DNA from: BRH-c25 sp012519325
GTDB taxonomy: Bacteria > Bacillota > Clostridia > Lutisporales > Lutisporaceae
Length of the DNA stretch: 64,000 nt
Assembly: GCA_050950645.1 (NCBI GenBank)
Contig: JBMNHZ010000012.1
Span: forward strand, 19,941 to 83,940
Reading direction: 5' to 3'
Shown here: piece after piece, positions 44,320-53,750 of the stretch
Position numbering within the stretch: the stretch's first letter is position 1
Layout of the letters: every line of letters starts with the position of its first letter
Program-made: the position numbers and the translations under genes
The notes under the pieces: generated by a model
What the model saw: only the letters and a program-made list of their open reading frames with translations
What the model was told of the DNA's origin: nothing
Databases searched by the model: none

Positions 44320-45549
44320 CTATATAGCCCACACAGGCACAATCAGATTTTCGCTGTCAAAGGCTGACAGCCTGTCACTGGTACAAAGTACCGCACCGGT
44401 GCCACGGGGCAATGTCGCCTTATCAATGACTCTGAATACGCGGGTAAGCTGCTTTTGGGGCATTGCAGTTTTTTTGATTTCCATGGGGTATAGCTTGCCG
44501 TTGTCTTCCAGCAAGATGTCAATTTCCTTGGTGTCCTTATCACGGTAATAGTATATAAATGGTTCCAACCCGCAATTTTTGTAGCTTTTTACGATTTCAG
44601 ACACCGCAAAATTTTCAAGAATCGCACCGCTCATGGCACCGTTCATCAATGTTTCGCTATTGGTCCATTTAGTCAGATAAGCCACAAGCCCAGTGTCGTA
44701 GAAATACAACTTAGGCTTTGTCACCATCCTCTTCAGCATATTATTCGAGTAAGGATGCAGATAAAAAATAATACCCAGACGCTCTAGAATTCCAAGCCAA
44801 TTCTTGGCGGATATCTGATCAATTCCGGCTGCATCTGCTATGGTTTTATAATTGAGCATTTGGCCGGCCAGAGCGGCGGCGGCCGTGATAAAACTCATAA
44901 ACCTCAGAGAATCGATGGCACCGGAAATCTCTTTGACGTCACGGTCAATATAAGTGCTGACATAGCTGGAGTATACAACGCGATGATCGCTATACTGCCC
45001 GCTGACCAACGCCGGCATCCCGCCGCTCCAGATTCGCTCATAGATGGCGGGGGTGTCAATGGCTTTGCGTTCTCTTATTCGTTTGGAGAGCTTCTCAAAA
45101 TCCAGCTCAAAGGGTTCGGTCACTGCACCGCAGATTTCTGCCTGGGACATGGTGGACATATGCAGAAGGCAGACCCGGCCTGCCAGAGACTCCTGTACAC
45201 CGCCCATCAGCTTAAACACCTGTGAGCCCGTGAGCCAAAAATCTCCGGGCCGGTGGTTTTGATCTATATGGATTTTGATATAGGGAAAAAGTTCCGGGGC
45301 ATACTGCACCTCGTCGATAAAAACGGGAGGCTTGTGGATTTGAAAAAACATTTTGGGATCGTTTTTCGCCGTCTCACGTTCGGTCAAATCGTCCAGCGTA
45401 ACATAATTTCTGCCTATGTTCTCCTCCTGAGCAAGTTTTTGCAGCATAGTCGTTTTGCCTGCCTGACGGGGTCCGGTAAGCAACAGTGCCGCAAACTCCT
45501 TTGATAGACGCAGGAAAGTATCCTCCATCGCTCTGCGAATATATCTCAT
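44320..45549 (-). CDS. DUF4143-type AAA ATPase
   Basis: 409 residues: an N-terminal AAA_14 domain with Walker A GPRQAGKTT near residue 24 and Walker B PVFIDEVQYAPEL near residue 76, then a C-terminal DUF4143 nuclease-like domain with KEIDILLEDNGKLYPMEIKKT. The start is the ATG at 45549 after GAGAGGTGG; the frame stays open upstream. These proteins are widespread, often horizontally transferred, and of unclear function. Its DNA has more CGN Arg codons and higher GC than the flanking his and mannose genes, supporting transfer. It points toward hisIE and is a lone gene. Confidence 0.82.
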   Translation of the reverse strand: MRYIRRAMEDTFLRLSKEFAALLLTGPRQAGKTTMLQKLAQEENIGRNYVTLDDLTERETAKNDPKMFFQIHKPPVFIDEVQYAPELFPYIKIHIDQNHRPGDFWLTGSQVFKLMGGVQESLAGRVCLLHMSTMSQAEICGAVTEPFELDFEKLSKRIRERKAIDTPAIYERIWSGGMPALVSGQYSDHRVVYSSYVSTYIDRDVKEISGAIDSLRFMSFITAAAALAGQMLNYKTIADAAGIDQISAKNWLGILERLGIIFYLHPYSNNMLKRMVTKPKLYFYDTGLVAYLTKWTNSETLMNGAMSGAILENFAVSEIVKSYKNCGLEPFIYYYRDKDTKEIDILLEDNGKLYPMEIKKTAMPQKQLTRVFRVIDKATLPRGTGAVLCTSDRLSAFDSENLIVPVWAI

Positions 45550-45786
45550 CGCAACCACCTCTCGGCTATATAATATAGTAATGCAATTATAGCCGCATAT
45601 TTTATTAAAGTCAACTAATATTTCGGCTAAAATTAGATAATTATATATTATAGACGAATATGGGCACAAGGAAAGGTAGTTTTGTTCCCTTTACAGAGCA
45701 ACAGAAGAATGCGGCTATGTCGTATTCTTCGTCTGTAACGAATCGTTCCGCACCGCATATTATAATTATTACGGAGGTTTGTGATT

Positions 45787-46863
45787 ATGAACTATGTAAT
45801 AATTATGTGCGGCGGTTCAGGCAGCAGATTCTGGCCTATGAGCAGGAAGATGTATCCCAAACAGTTTTTGAATACTGTGGGAGAAAAGACTATGATACAG
45901 CTTACAGTGGATAGAATCAGCAAGTTTATCCCCCTGAAGAATATCTATATGGTAACGAACAAAAATTATGTCAACACAATAAAACAGCAAGTCCCGCAAA
46001 TATTAGAGAAAAACCTTATACTGGAACCAATGATAAAGGAGACTGCCGCTTGTATAGGATACTCAGCGGTGAAGCTCCTGAAAAAGGATCCCGACGCAGT
46101 TATGATAGTGCTTCCTTCGGACCACTATATACAGGATGAAGATATATTAATAGAGACTTTAGAGCAAGGTCTGAGATTAGCTGAAGCTGAAAATTGTCTG
46201 GTAACCATGGGCATAAAACCTACAAGGGCAGAAACGGCTTATGGCTACATTGAAACAGGAAGAAAAATAGAAGGTTCATGGGAAATACCAACTTACAAGA
46301 TAAAAAGATTTACAGAAAAGCCGAACAGGGAAAAGGCTCAGGAGTTCATTGACAAGGGTACTTATTTGTGGAACAGCGGAATGTTCATCTGGAAGGTATC
46401 AGTACTGCTCAAACAGTATAAGAAATTTCTTCCCGATATGTATCAATGCCTGAAGAGAATCAGTGATTATGTAGGAAGCCCCTTGGAGGCTAAGATAGTA
46501 GAAGAGGAATATAATAAAATCGATGGTATTTCCATTGACTATGGAATACTGGAGAAGACATGGGATGTATATGTGATGGAGAGTAGCTTTTACTGGGATG
46601 ACATAGGAAATTGGACCGCATTGGAAAGATATCTGCCTAAAGACGAGTGCGGCAATTCCTATAAAGGAGAGTGCAGGGCATTGGATTCGCACAACTGCAT
46701 TTTTTATGGCAGCAAAAGGCTTATAGCCGCTTTGGGAGTAGATGACCTTGTGATAATAGAGACTGATGATGTGATATTGGTATGCAGAAAGGACAGGGAT
46801 CAGGATATAAAGCATCTGATTAAGGAGATGCAAAATGACAAAATAAACATGAAATATGTTTAA
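45787..46863 (+). CDS. manC: Mannose-1-phosphate guanylyltransferase
   Basis: A 358-residue nucleotidyltransferase. The GTP-binding motif is GGSGSRFWPMSRKMYPKQF at the N-terminus. Further motifs are VLPSDHYI, MGIKPTRAETAYGYIETG, FTEKPNREKAQEF and WNSGMFIW. It makes GDP-mannose for surface polysaccharide or glycoprotein. It lacks the C-terminal isomerase domain of bifunctional enzymes. The start is ATG 45787, behind GGAGG; a GTG two codons earlier is possible. Confidence 0.92.
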   Translation: MNYVIIMCGGSGSRFWPMSRKMYPKQFLNTVGEKTMIQLTVDRISKFIPLKNIYMVTNKNYVNTIKQQVPQILEKNLILEPMIKETAACIGYSAVKLLKKDPDAVMIVLPSDHYIQDEDILIETLEQGLRLAEAENCLVTMGIKPTRAETAYGYIETGRKIEGSWEIPTYKIKRFTEKPNREKAQEFIDKGTYLWNSGMFIWKVSVLLKQYKKFLPDMYQCLKRISDYVGSPLEAKIVEEEYNKIDGISIDYGILEKTWDVYVMESSFYWDDIGNWTALERYLPKDECGNSYKGECRALDSHNCIFYGSKRLIAALGVDDLVIIETDDVILVCRKDRDQDIKHLIKEMQNDKINMKYV

Positions 46864-46897
46864 GGGACACGGGGACAGAGAAGGTCCCGTGTCCCTT
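46862..46897. terminator. Perfect hairpin after manC
   Basis: A 12-bp perfect stem (46862-46873 against 46886-46897) follows the manC stop directly. There is no T-run, so it may be a dispersed repeat or an mRNA-stabilising hairpin and not a terminator. Confidence 0.6.
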
Positions 46898-46964
46898 GAC
46901 ACAATATATAGCAGGAGTTACAATTGAACTGCCGCAGGAAATCTAAAGAGAGGGTGATAGTTAC

Positions 46965-47972
46965 ATGTATATTGCCACTATTGATACGGGAACTTCAAAC
47001 ACCAGGGTAAAGCTATGGAACAAGGGCAAGATTGTATCAAAGTCATTTGCCGGAGTCGGTGTAAGGGATACTGCCATTACCGGCAGTAAAGCCAAATTGT
47101 ATCAGGGTGTAAGAGAAGCAATAAAGACAGCTCTTGAGAAAATAGATATGAGAGCTTCGGAAGTGGATCTGTTTCTTGCTTCGGGGATGATCACTTCAAA
47201 TGTCGGTTTATATGAGGTGCCTCATGTATGTGCACCGGCAGGAATTGATGAATTGGCAAAGGGCATGGTATCGGCTCAAATAGATGAGGTGATTGATAAG
47301 CCTACATGGTTTGTTCCCGGAATAAAAAATCAACTTAAGGATATAAATATCAATACCTGTGAAGAAATGGACATAATGAGAGGCGAAGAGACAGAGACAA
47401 TTGGAATTATAGAAAACTTGAAAATTGAAGGACCTGCTGTTGTAGTTCTTCCGGGTTCCCATTCAAAATTTGTCAGTATAAATGAGTCGGGACAGATAAC
47501 AGGATGCCTTACAACATTGGCAGGGGAGTTATTATCGGTTATTACAAATAATACAATTCTTGCAAATGCTCTTAATAACTCATTTGTTGAAGAGATAAAT
47601 GAGGAGATAATAATTGCCGGGGCTGATTATTCGAAAAAGGTAGGGTTAAACAGAACCCTCTTTACTACTCGTATACTTGATCAATTTACAACATATTCAG
47701 TTAATGACAAGGCAAACTTTTTGCTGGGAGCAGTACTGGAAACGGATCTATTTGCGGTTAAAAACAGCCGTGCTATAAGGGTTAGTCCGGATCAGAAGGT
47801 AATAATCGGAGGGGGCAAGGTTTCAAAGAGAGCCTTTGAAATATTGATAAAAAGGGATGATTATTTTACCGGAAAGGTATATATAGTAGATGACGGATTG
47901 ATGGAGGATATGTCAGGACTTGGCTGCATTGCCGCAGCAAAAGTAAGGGGACTGATAACGGAGGATGAATAA
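46965..47972 (+). CDS. dgoK: 2-keto-3-deoxy-galactonokinase-type sugar-acid kinase
   Basis: 335 residues, DgoK family (ASKHA fold). The phosphate-1 motif is TIDTGTSNTRVKLW at the N-terminus. Conserved blocks include ASGMITSNVGLYEVPH near residue 69, LPGSHSKFV near 165, and IIGGGKVSKRAF near 283. It phosphorylates 2-keto-3-deoxy-galactonate (or a related KDG epimer) at C6. GAGAGGGTG precedes ATG 46965. The aldolase gene starts on the base after its stop, so the two make a kinase-aldolase pair. Confidence 0.88.
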   Translation: MYIATIDTGTSNTRVKLWNKGKIVSKSFAGVGVRDTAITGSKAKLYQGVREAIKTALEKIDMRASEVDLFLASGMITSNVGLYEVPHVCAPAGIDELAKGMVSAQIDEVIDKPTWFVPGIKNQLKDININTCEEMDIMRGEETETIGIIENLKIEGPAVVVLPGSHSKFVSINESGQITGCLTTLAGELLSVITNNTILANALNNSFVEEINEEIIIAGADYSKKVGLNRTLFTTRILDQFTTYSVNDKANFLLGAVLETDLFAVKNSRAIRVSPDQKVIIGGGKVSKRAFEILIKRDDYFTGKVYIVDDGLMEDMSGLGCIAAAKVRGLITEDE

Positions 47973-48614
47973 ATGAGGAGCATAGAAGTTTTTAATTTAA
48001 TAAAAAATACGGGTGTCGTTGCAATAATGAGAGGCATCGGAGATGAGGAAGCGCTGCATACGGTTGAAGCCCTATGCAATGCAGGAGTAAAGGCTATTGA
48101 GGTGACATTTAATACCCCAGGGGCTGACAATATAATTGCATCCTTGATTAGCAGGTTTAAAGGAGACCTAATTGTCGGGGCAGGTACCGTTACTGATTCC
48201 GCTATTGCCGCAAAGGCTGTTGAGTCTGGTGCGGAGTTTGTGCTTGCACCGAATATAGATGCTGAAGTTGTGTCAATAGTTAAAGACCATGGGAAGGTTA
48301 TGATTCCCGGTGCGTTTACACCAACTGAAGTATTGAAGTGCAATAATATGGGGGCGGATATAGTTAAGATATTCCCGGTTTCTGCCGTCGGACCGAAATA
48401 CATAAAAGATTTGAGAGGACCCTATGACAAAATAGAAATGATGCCTGTGGGCGGTGTGGATGTCGACAACGCAGGGGAATTCATCAGAGCAGGGTCAATA
48501 GCGGTAGGGGTAGGCGGTAGTCTGATCAGAAAGGACCTGTTGGTCAAGAAGGATTACAAAGCAATTGAAGAATTGGCAAGGAAGTTCATATTTGAAATTA
48601 ACAACGCAAGATAA
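47973..48614 (+). CDS. 2-keto-3-deoxy-6-phospho-aldonate aldolase (KDPG/KDPGal)
   Basis: A 213-residue class I aldolase. The Glu is in GVKAIEVTFNTPGA near residue 44 and the Schiff-base Lys in DIVKIFPVSAVG near residue 130, with MPVGGVD near the end. It splits 2-keto-3-deoxy-6-phosphogluconate or -galactonate into pyruvate and glyceraldehyde 3-phosphate. Coupling to DgoK suggests the galacto form. A second, damaged aldolase gene is at 63300. Confidence 0.92.
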   Translation: MRSIEVFNLIKNTGVVAIMRGIGDEEALHTVEALCNAGVKAIEVTFNTPGADNIIASLISRFKGDLIVGAGTVTDSAIAAKAVESGAEFVLAPNIDAEVVSIVKDHGKVMIPGAFTPTEVLKCNNMGADIVKIFPVSAVGPKYIKDLRGPYDKIEMMPVGGVDVDNAGEFIRAGSIAVGVGGSLIRKDLLVKKDYKAIEELARKFIFEINNAR

Positions 48615-48638
48615 GTATTATATTTGTTATGACCTAAC

Positions 48639-48664
48639 GCAGATTCTGAAGAATCTGCTTTTTT
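48639..48664 (+). terminator. Rho-independent terminator after the aldolase gene
   Basis: GCAGATTC at 48639-48646 pairs with GAATCTGC at 48651-48658, followed by TTTTTT. Confidence 0.9.
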
Positions 48665-48687
48665 ATTTACAGCGATAAAAATATTCC

Positions 48688-48716
48688 TTGAATTTTCGAA
48701 TAAATTGGTGTAATAT
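48688..48716 (+). promoter_or_regulatory. Promoter of the Liv-type transporter operon
   Basis: TTGAAT at 48688-48693 and TAATAT at 48711-48716, spaced 17 bp. The palindrome at 48730-48752 lies just downstream, at the expected transcription start. Confidence 0.6.
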
Positions 48717-48729
48717 AATAATATGAAAT

Positions 48730-48752
48730 ATTATTTCACTATGTGAAATAAT
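48730..48752. promoter_or_regulatory. Candidate operator for the IclR/KdgR-type regulator
   Basis: A 23-bp perfect palindrome with 10-bp arms (ATTATTTCAC and its inverse) around TAT. It overlaps the predicted start site, where a bound protein would repress. The IclR regulator at 61382 is the only dedicated regulator in the region; a related half-site (ATTATCACA) lies near that gene's own start. Confidence 0.55.
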
Positions 48753-49086
48753 CGAACGTATCTTTGAATTCGAGGAAAATCTTGAAATATTGCCATAATA
48801 TACATTAATTTATTTATTCAAAAGTTTTTATATAAAATAAAAAATAGAAAATGTATATCAATCCATGAAAAGACATATTAGAATACATATTCAGACATAA
48901 TATTTTAAAAACGAATTTTCGTTAAATACAAAAATTCGATAAAAAGCCAATCAACTTTCAAACTTTTTGAAGCAGGAAAATCAGAATTGAGGTATTGTCC
49001 TTGATAAAAGAAGGAGGGGATTATAGGCTCAACAAACAGTTTCAATATTCTTTAACTAAATTATTTTGTAAAGGGAGGAAGAAACT

Positions 49087-50256
49087 TTGAAAAAATCAGT
49101 AAGTATTATGTTGGTTCTTATCATGATAATGTCACTATTTGGTTGTGCCAGCACAGGCACAAGTTCAAAAGCTGCGCCAGAAACAATTAAAATAGGTGTT
49201 ACTCTGCCTATATCCGGTCAATCAGCTATAGCCGGCGAGTATATGAAGAACGGTATTGAACTTATTGTTGACCAGCTTAAAGCAGAAGGTGGACTCGACG
49301 TTAAAGGCAAGAAAATGCCCGTTGAGTTTATATATGAAGATAATGAAGCAAAACCTGAAACAACTGCTAATGCATATAGGAAGCTTATAGACCAGGATAA
49401 GGTTCTTGCAATAGTCGGTCCGGATATGAGCAAGTGCATACTTGCCGGCGGACCTGTAGCGCAGTCTTCAAAGATTCCCTGCATAGGTACATTCACAACT
49501 AATGAAAAAGTTACACAAATAGGTGATTTCGTTTTCCGTGCATGCTTTATTGATCCATTTCAGGGAAAAGTTATGGCACAGTATGCAGCAGATACTTTAA
49601 AAGTAAAAACAGCTGCAATTTTGTATAATAATGCTGACGACTACAGCAAAGGGCTTATGGAAAACTTTATAAAGGCTTTTGAAGAAAAGGGCGGGCAAAT
49701 AGTAGAAACTCAAGCTTACGGCGGAGCAGATGTAAAAGATTTTAACGCACAGCTTACGAAAATAAAAGCAGCTAATCCTGAAGTAATGTTTATGCCTAAC
49801 CAATTCGGCGAAGTTCCTCTTCAGATGAAGCAGGCAAGACAGATGGGAATCACTGCTAAGTTCCTGGGAGGAGACTCATGGGACAGCCCGGACGTACCAA
49901 ACATAGCCGGAAATGATATAGTAGAAGGCGCAGCATATGATGCAGCATTCTCCCCTGTAGACCCGAATCCGGTTTGCCAGGATTTTGTTAAGAGATATAA
50001 TGACAAATATGGCGTAAATCCTAACTCCAACGCTGTCTTAGCATATGAAGCCGCATTGGTGGTACTGGAAGGCGTAAAAAATGCTGAAACTTTAGACGGA
50101 CAGGGTGTAAGAGATGCTATGGCTAAAATAACCAATTTCCCGGTATCATCTGGAACAATTACATTTGATGATACCAGAAACCCGGTTAAGGGTGCGGTTA
50201 TCAACGTTTATAAAAATGGTACACCTGACTATGTAACAACAGTAAATCCAAATTAG
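49087..50256 (+). CDS. Branched-chain-type ABC transporter, substrate-binding lipoprotein
   Basis: 389 residues with a lipoprotein signal (hydrophobic stretch, then LFGC, Cys at about residue 20) and a type I periplasmic-binding fold. Conserved pieces are IKIGVTLPISGQSAIAGEYMKNGIEL, AVLAYEAALVVLEGVKNA and the IVGPDMSKCILAG ligand loop. The TTG start has GGGAGGA upstream. The family binds branched-chain amino acids, but members also bind other carboxylates; its place among sugar-acid genes makes the ligand uncertain. Confidence 0.88.
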   Translation: MKKSVSIMLVLIMIMSLFGCASTGTSSKAAPETIKIGVTLPISGQSAIAGEYMKNGIELIVDQLKAEGGLDVKGKKMPVEFIYEDNEAKPETTANAYRKLIDQDKVLAIVGPDMSKCILAGGPVAQSSKIPCIGTFTTNEKVTQIGDFVFRACFIDPFQGKVMAQYAADTLKVKTAAILYNNADDYSKGLMENFIKAFEEKGGQIVETQAYGGADVKDFNAQLTKIKAANPEVMFMPNQFGEVPLQMKQARQMGITAKFLGGDSWDSPDVPNIAGNDIVEGAAYDAAFSPVDPNPVCQDFVKRYNDKYGVNPNSNAVLAYEAALVVLEGVKNAETLDGQGVRDAMAKITNFPVSSGTITFDDTRNPVKGAVINVYKNGTPDYVTTVNPN

Positions 50257-50273
50257 TAGAATACCTTCAGAAG

Positions 50274-50306
50274 GAATCGGTAGTAAGGAATCCTTACTAC
50301 CGATTC
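50274..50306 (+). promoter_or_regulatory. mRNA hairpin after the binding-protein gene
   Basis: A perfect 15-bp stem (50274-50288 against 50292-50306) with a 3-base loop and no T-run. In binding-protein operons such hairpins protect the upstream message and lower expression of the permease genes. Confidence 0.7.
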
Positions 50307-50344
50307 TGATATAAAAATTCTGTTTTTCTAAAGGGGAGATATTT

Positions 50345-51244
50345 TTGACTACGATACTTCAATTAATTATATACGGTCTGCAGCTCGGAAGTATATATGC
50401 CTTGATAGCGCTCGGATATACAATGGTATATGGAATTATTGGACTCATAAATTTTGCCCATGGGGATTTTTTGATGGTAGGTGCATTTCTGGTATATTTC
50501 CTTGCAAAAGCTATGGGCGGAGGAACATTATCCTATCCTGTTGTAGCACTAATAATTATCATAGGTATGATACTTACCGGACTCTTAGGTGTAACAACTG
50601 AGAGGATTGCATATAAACCGTTAAGGAAAAAACCGAGACTGTCTGCACTTATTACTGCAATAGGTGTTTCAATGTTCTTGGAGAACTTTCCAAGGGCTTT
50701 GCCTTTTATCGGACCTCAACCAAGACCGTTTCCCGGACTATTTCCTATGAATAGTTATAATATTGGCGGCGTTGGGACAAATAGCGTTCAGATTTTAATG
50801 ATAACCTTATCAATTATTTTAATGATCGGACTGCACTACATAACTACAAAGACAAAGGTCGGCAGTCAGATGAGAGCTGTACAGTTTGACAAAGACGCTG
50901 CAGCCCTTATGGGTATCAATGTAAACAATATAATTTCGGTCACCTTCTTTATAGGTGCGGCGTTAGCTGCCGCCGGAGGTGTTTTTTATGCAAGCATATA
51001 TCCTATGATAGACGTATATATGGGAATATGGCTTGGCACAAAAGCTTTTGTTGCTGCGGTTTTAGGCGGAATTGGTGATATTAGAGGAGCAATGATTGGC
51101 GGATTCATTATGGGAGTTGCGGAGGTTTTAGCGACAGCGGTAAACTCAGATTTGGGTTATGGTGCAGGTTTTGTAATTCTTATTTTTATTCTGCTGTTCA
51201 AACCTGCGGGAATTATGGGCAAGTTCACCATAGAGAAAGTGTAG
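50345..51244 (+). CDS. Branched-chain-type ABC transporter permease (LivH-like)
   Basis: A 299-residue membrane protein with about eight hydrophobic helices. The LivH pattern is clear: LGSIYALIALGYTMVYGIIGLINFAHG at the N-terminus and the coupling-helix region near MRAVQFDKDAAALMGINVN. It ends with FKPAGIMGK. TTG start after GGGGAGA. It forms a heterodimeric channel with the next gene's product. Confidence 0.92.
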   Translation: MTTILQLIIYGLQLGSIYALIALGYTMVYGIIGLINFAHGDFLMVGAFLVYFLAKAMGGGTLSYPVVALIIIIGMILTGLLGVTTERIAYKPLRKKPRLSALITAIGVSMFLENFPRALPFIGPQPRPFPGLFPMNSYNIGGVGTNSVQILMITLSIILMIGLHYITTKTKVGSQMRAVQFDKDAAALMGINVNNIISVTFFIGAALAAAGGVFYASIYPMIDVYMGIWLGTKAFVAAVLGGIGDIRGAMIGGFIMGVAEVLATAVNSDLGYGAGFVILIFILLFKPAGIMGKFTIEKV

Positions 51245-51253
51245 GTGGCAGAT

Positions 51254-52246
51254 ATGAATTTCTTAAAAGACAAGAAGGTATACTTAATAATAGTTTTACT
51301 CTATGCCGTTATTAGTGCACTTAACAAGTTTGGTTTGATCAATTCCTATTTCTTGCAGATTATAATGCTTGCCGGAATTAATATCATAATGACTGTAAGC
51401 TTAAACATAGTAAACGGATTTACCGGACAGTTTTCAATAGGTCAGGCCGGATTTATGGCAATTGGAGGATACGCATCTGCATTATTTACAACCATTCTTT
51501 TTAATACATCAAGCTGGCCGTTATATGCACAGATACCCATGTTCGTTTTTTCATTATTAATGGGCGGGTTGACTGCAAGCTTTATAGGATTTTTGATAGG
51601 CTTGCCTACATTAAGATTAAAAGGAGATTATCTTGCAATAGTGACTCTGTCCTTTGGAGAAGTTGTAAGAGCTTCAATAAGACTTATAGACTATGTAGGA
51701 GGTCCCAGAGGGTTAGCAGGTATTCCAAGATATACCAATTTGTTTTGGGTATTTTTATTCACATTCCTAGCGATATACGGAGCAAGGAACTTTGTAAATT
51801 CCTCATTTGGAAGGGCTTGTATCTCAATAAGGGAAAACGAAGTTGCTTCTGAAACCATGGGAATAAATACTACTAAGTATAAGGTATTGTCCTTTACATT
51901 TGCTGCATTTATGGCCGGTGTTGCCGGAGGACTGTTTGGACACCTTCTTATGTTTTTACAGCCTGATACTTTCAGCTTTTTGAAATCCAATGATTATCTT
52001 GTGTTCCTGTATGCCGGAGGAGCAGGCAGCATAAGCGGTTCAATAATAAGTGGTTTGGTACTTACAGTAGTACCTGAAATGTTGAGATTCATGGCAAACT
52101 GGCGTATAGTAATTTACGCATTGGTTCTTATTATGCTGATGTTGAAGAGACCCGAAGGTCTTTACGGAGGGAAAGAGTTCAAATGGCTGAAGCCAAAGAG
52201 AAGAACCGATATCGCTGATAACAAAGGCGTAGAGATTGAAAACTGA
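51254..52246 (+). CDS. Branched-chain-type ABC transporter permease (LivM-like)
   Basis: 330 residues with about nine hydrophobic helices. Signatures are NIVNGFTGQFSIGQAGFMAIGGYASA and RLKGDYLAIVTLSFGEVVR. The ABC-coupling loop is SIRENEVASETMGINTTKYK. It ends RPEGLYGGKEF. ATG 51254 is preferred, behind AGGTGG; a GTG three codons upstream directly follows the LivH-like stop. Confidence 0.92.
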   Translation: MNFLKDKKVYLIIVLLYAVISALNKFGLINSYFLQIIMLAGINIIMTVSLNIVNGFTGQFSIGQAGFMAIGGYASALFTTILFNTSSWPLYAQIPMFVFSLLMGGLTASFIGFLIGLPTLRLKGDYLAIVTLSFGEVVRASIRLIDYVGGPRGLAGIPRYTNLFWVFLFTFLAIYGARNFVNSSFGRACISIRENEVASETMGINTTKYKVLSFTFAAFMAGVAGGLFGHLLMFLQPDTFSFLKSNDYLVFLYAGGAGSISGSIISGLVLTVVPEMLRFMANWRIVIYALVLIMLMLKRPEGLYGGKEFKWLKPKRRTDIADNKGVEIEN

Positions 52247-52266
52247 AGTAATAGGGGGTAAACATT

Positions 52267-53040
52267 ATGGCTATACTTGATGTAAAAAACCTCTCCATAC
52301 AATTTGGCGGCCTTAAAGCAGTAAATGATTTCAATCTTTCCCTAAACGAGAGGGAACTGGTAGCAATAATAGGTCCAAATGGAGCAGGTAAAACGACAGT
52401 ATTTAATATGCTTACAGGATTATATAAACCGACAGAAGGGGATATTATTTTCGAGGGCAACAGCTTGGTGGGATTGAAGCCTCATGATTATACTGCAAGA
52501 GGAATCGCCAGAACATTTCAGAATATAAGGCTGTTTAATAACGCTACTGTACTTGACAACATAAAAATTGCCTTTACACTGCAGGTAAAATACGGTTTAG
52601 GGGAAGCCCTTTTCAGAACCCGTAAATACTATAATGTTGAAGATGATTTGGAAACAAAATCTATTGAATTGCTTAAGATACTCAATCTGGATAAAAAAGC
52701 CGATTTCTTGGCTAAAAATCTTCCTTATGGAGAGCAGAGAAGACTGGAAATAGCAAGGGCACTGGCTACCAATCCGAAGATTTTGCTTTTGGATGAACCT
52801 GCAGCCGGAATGAACCCTAATGAGATAGATGATTTGATAGCCTTGATTAGGGAAATTAAGGAAAGATTCAAATTGACAGTACTGTTGATTGAGCATCATA
52901 TGAATGTTGTTATGAACATAGCCGACAGGATAAAGGTTCTGGATTTTGGTGAAACGATAGCCGAAGGAACTCCGGAAGAGATACAGAAAAACCCGAGGGT
53001 AATCGAGGCTTACCTGGGAGGAGGGCATAAAGAATGTTAG
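52267..53040 (+). CDS. Branched-chain-type ABC transporter ATPase (LivG-like)
   Basis: A 257-residue ABC ATPase. Walker A is GPNGAGKTT near residue 37; the signature loop is altered to YGEQRRLEIARAL; Walker B is ILLLDEPAAGMNP. The switch His is in LIEHHMNVV. The AGMNPNE and fused C-terminal YLGGG are LivG hallmarks. It overlaps the LivF-like gene by 7 bases. Confidence 0.94.
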   Translation: MAILDVKNLSIQFGGLKAVNDFNLSLNERELVAIIGPNGAGKTTVFNMLTGLYKPTEGDIIFEGNSLVGLKPHDYTARGIARTFQNIRLFNNATVLDNIKIAFTLQVKYGLGEALFRTRKYYNVEDDLETKSIELLKILNLDKKADFLAKNLPYGEQRRLEIARALATNPKILLLDEPAAGMNPNEIDDLIALIREIKERFKLTVLLIEHHMNVVMNIADRIKVLDFGETIAEGTPEEIQKNPRVIEAYLGGGHKEC

Positions 53041-53738
53041 AAGTCAAGGATCTGCATGTTTCCTATGGGGCGATAAAAGCTGTAAATGGTATTTCCTTCA
53101 ATGTAGAAGAAGGGGAAATCGTTACATTAATCGGAGCAAACGGAGCGGGGAAATCCACTACTCTTAGAACCATATCAGGAATTGAAACCGTTGCTTCCGG
53201 GTCAATAATATTTATGGGAACCGATATAACGAAAATGCCTCCTCATGAAATTGTAAAACAGGGCATAGCTCATGTTCCGGAAGGAAGAAGAGTATTTGCC
53301 AGTCTTACCGTATTGGATAATCTCAGACTTGGTGCATGTCTGAGAAAGGATCCGGAGGGCATAAAAAAGGACATAGAGAGAGTATTTGAGCTGTTTCCAA
53401 GGCTTGAAGAGAGAAAGAACCAAACTGCAGGTACATTAAGCGGCGGCGAGCAGCAGATGCTTGCGGTAGGAAGGGCGCTTATGACAAGGGGCAAACTGAT
53501 GCTTTTGGATGAACCTTCCATGGGCTTGGCCCCTTTGGTGGTGCAAGAGATTTTTAATATTATTAAAGAGATAAACAAACAAGGAACAACTATACTTCTT
53601 ATTGAGCAAAATGCTTATATGGCTCTTGGGATTGCTCACAGGGCATATGTGCTTGAAACAGGAAATATAACGATACATGGAGCTGCATGTGATTTGGCCA
53701 AAAATGAAGAAGTCAGAAAAGCATATTTAGGAGTATAA
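53034..53738 (+). CDS. Branched-chain-type ABC transporter ATPase (LivF-like)
   Basis: A 234-residue ABC ATPase. Walker A is GANGAGKST, the signature is LSGGEQQMLAVGRAL, Walker B is LMLLDEPSMGLAP, and the switch is LIEQNA. It completes a five-component HAAT-type importer. The aminotransferase gene begins 12 bases later, so transporter and enzymes are probably one transcript. Confidence 0.94.
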   Translation: MLEVKDLHVSYGAIKAVNGISFNVEEGEIVTLIGANGAGKSTTLRTISGIETVASGSIIFMGTDITKMPPHEIVKQGIAHVPEGRRVFASLTVLDNLRLGACLRKDPEGIKKDIERVFELFPRLEERKNQTAGTLSGGEQQMLAVGRALMTRGKLMLLDEPSMGLAPLVVQEIFNIIKEINKQGTTILLIEQNAYMALGIAHRAYVLETGNITIHGAACDLAKNEEVRKAYLGV

Positions 53739-53750
53739 GGGGGTTTTAAA

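Larger units (their letters stand above)
48615..49086. other. Regulatory intergenic region, 472 bp
   Basis: AT-rich. It holds the terminator of the dgoK unit, then a promoter and a 23-bp palindrome for the transporter operon. A smaller palindrome, AACGAATTTTCGTT, lies near 48911-48924. The rest (48760-49060) shows no gene and no clear RNA fold. Confidence 0.6.
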
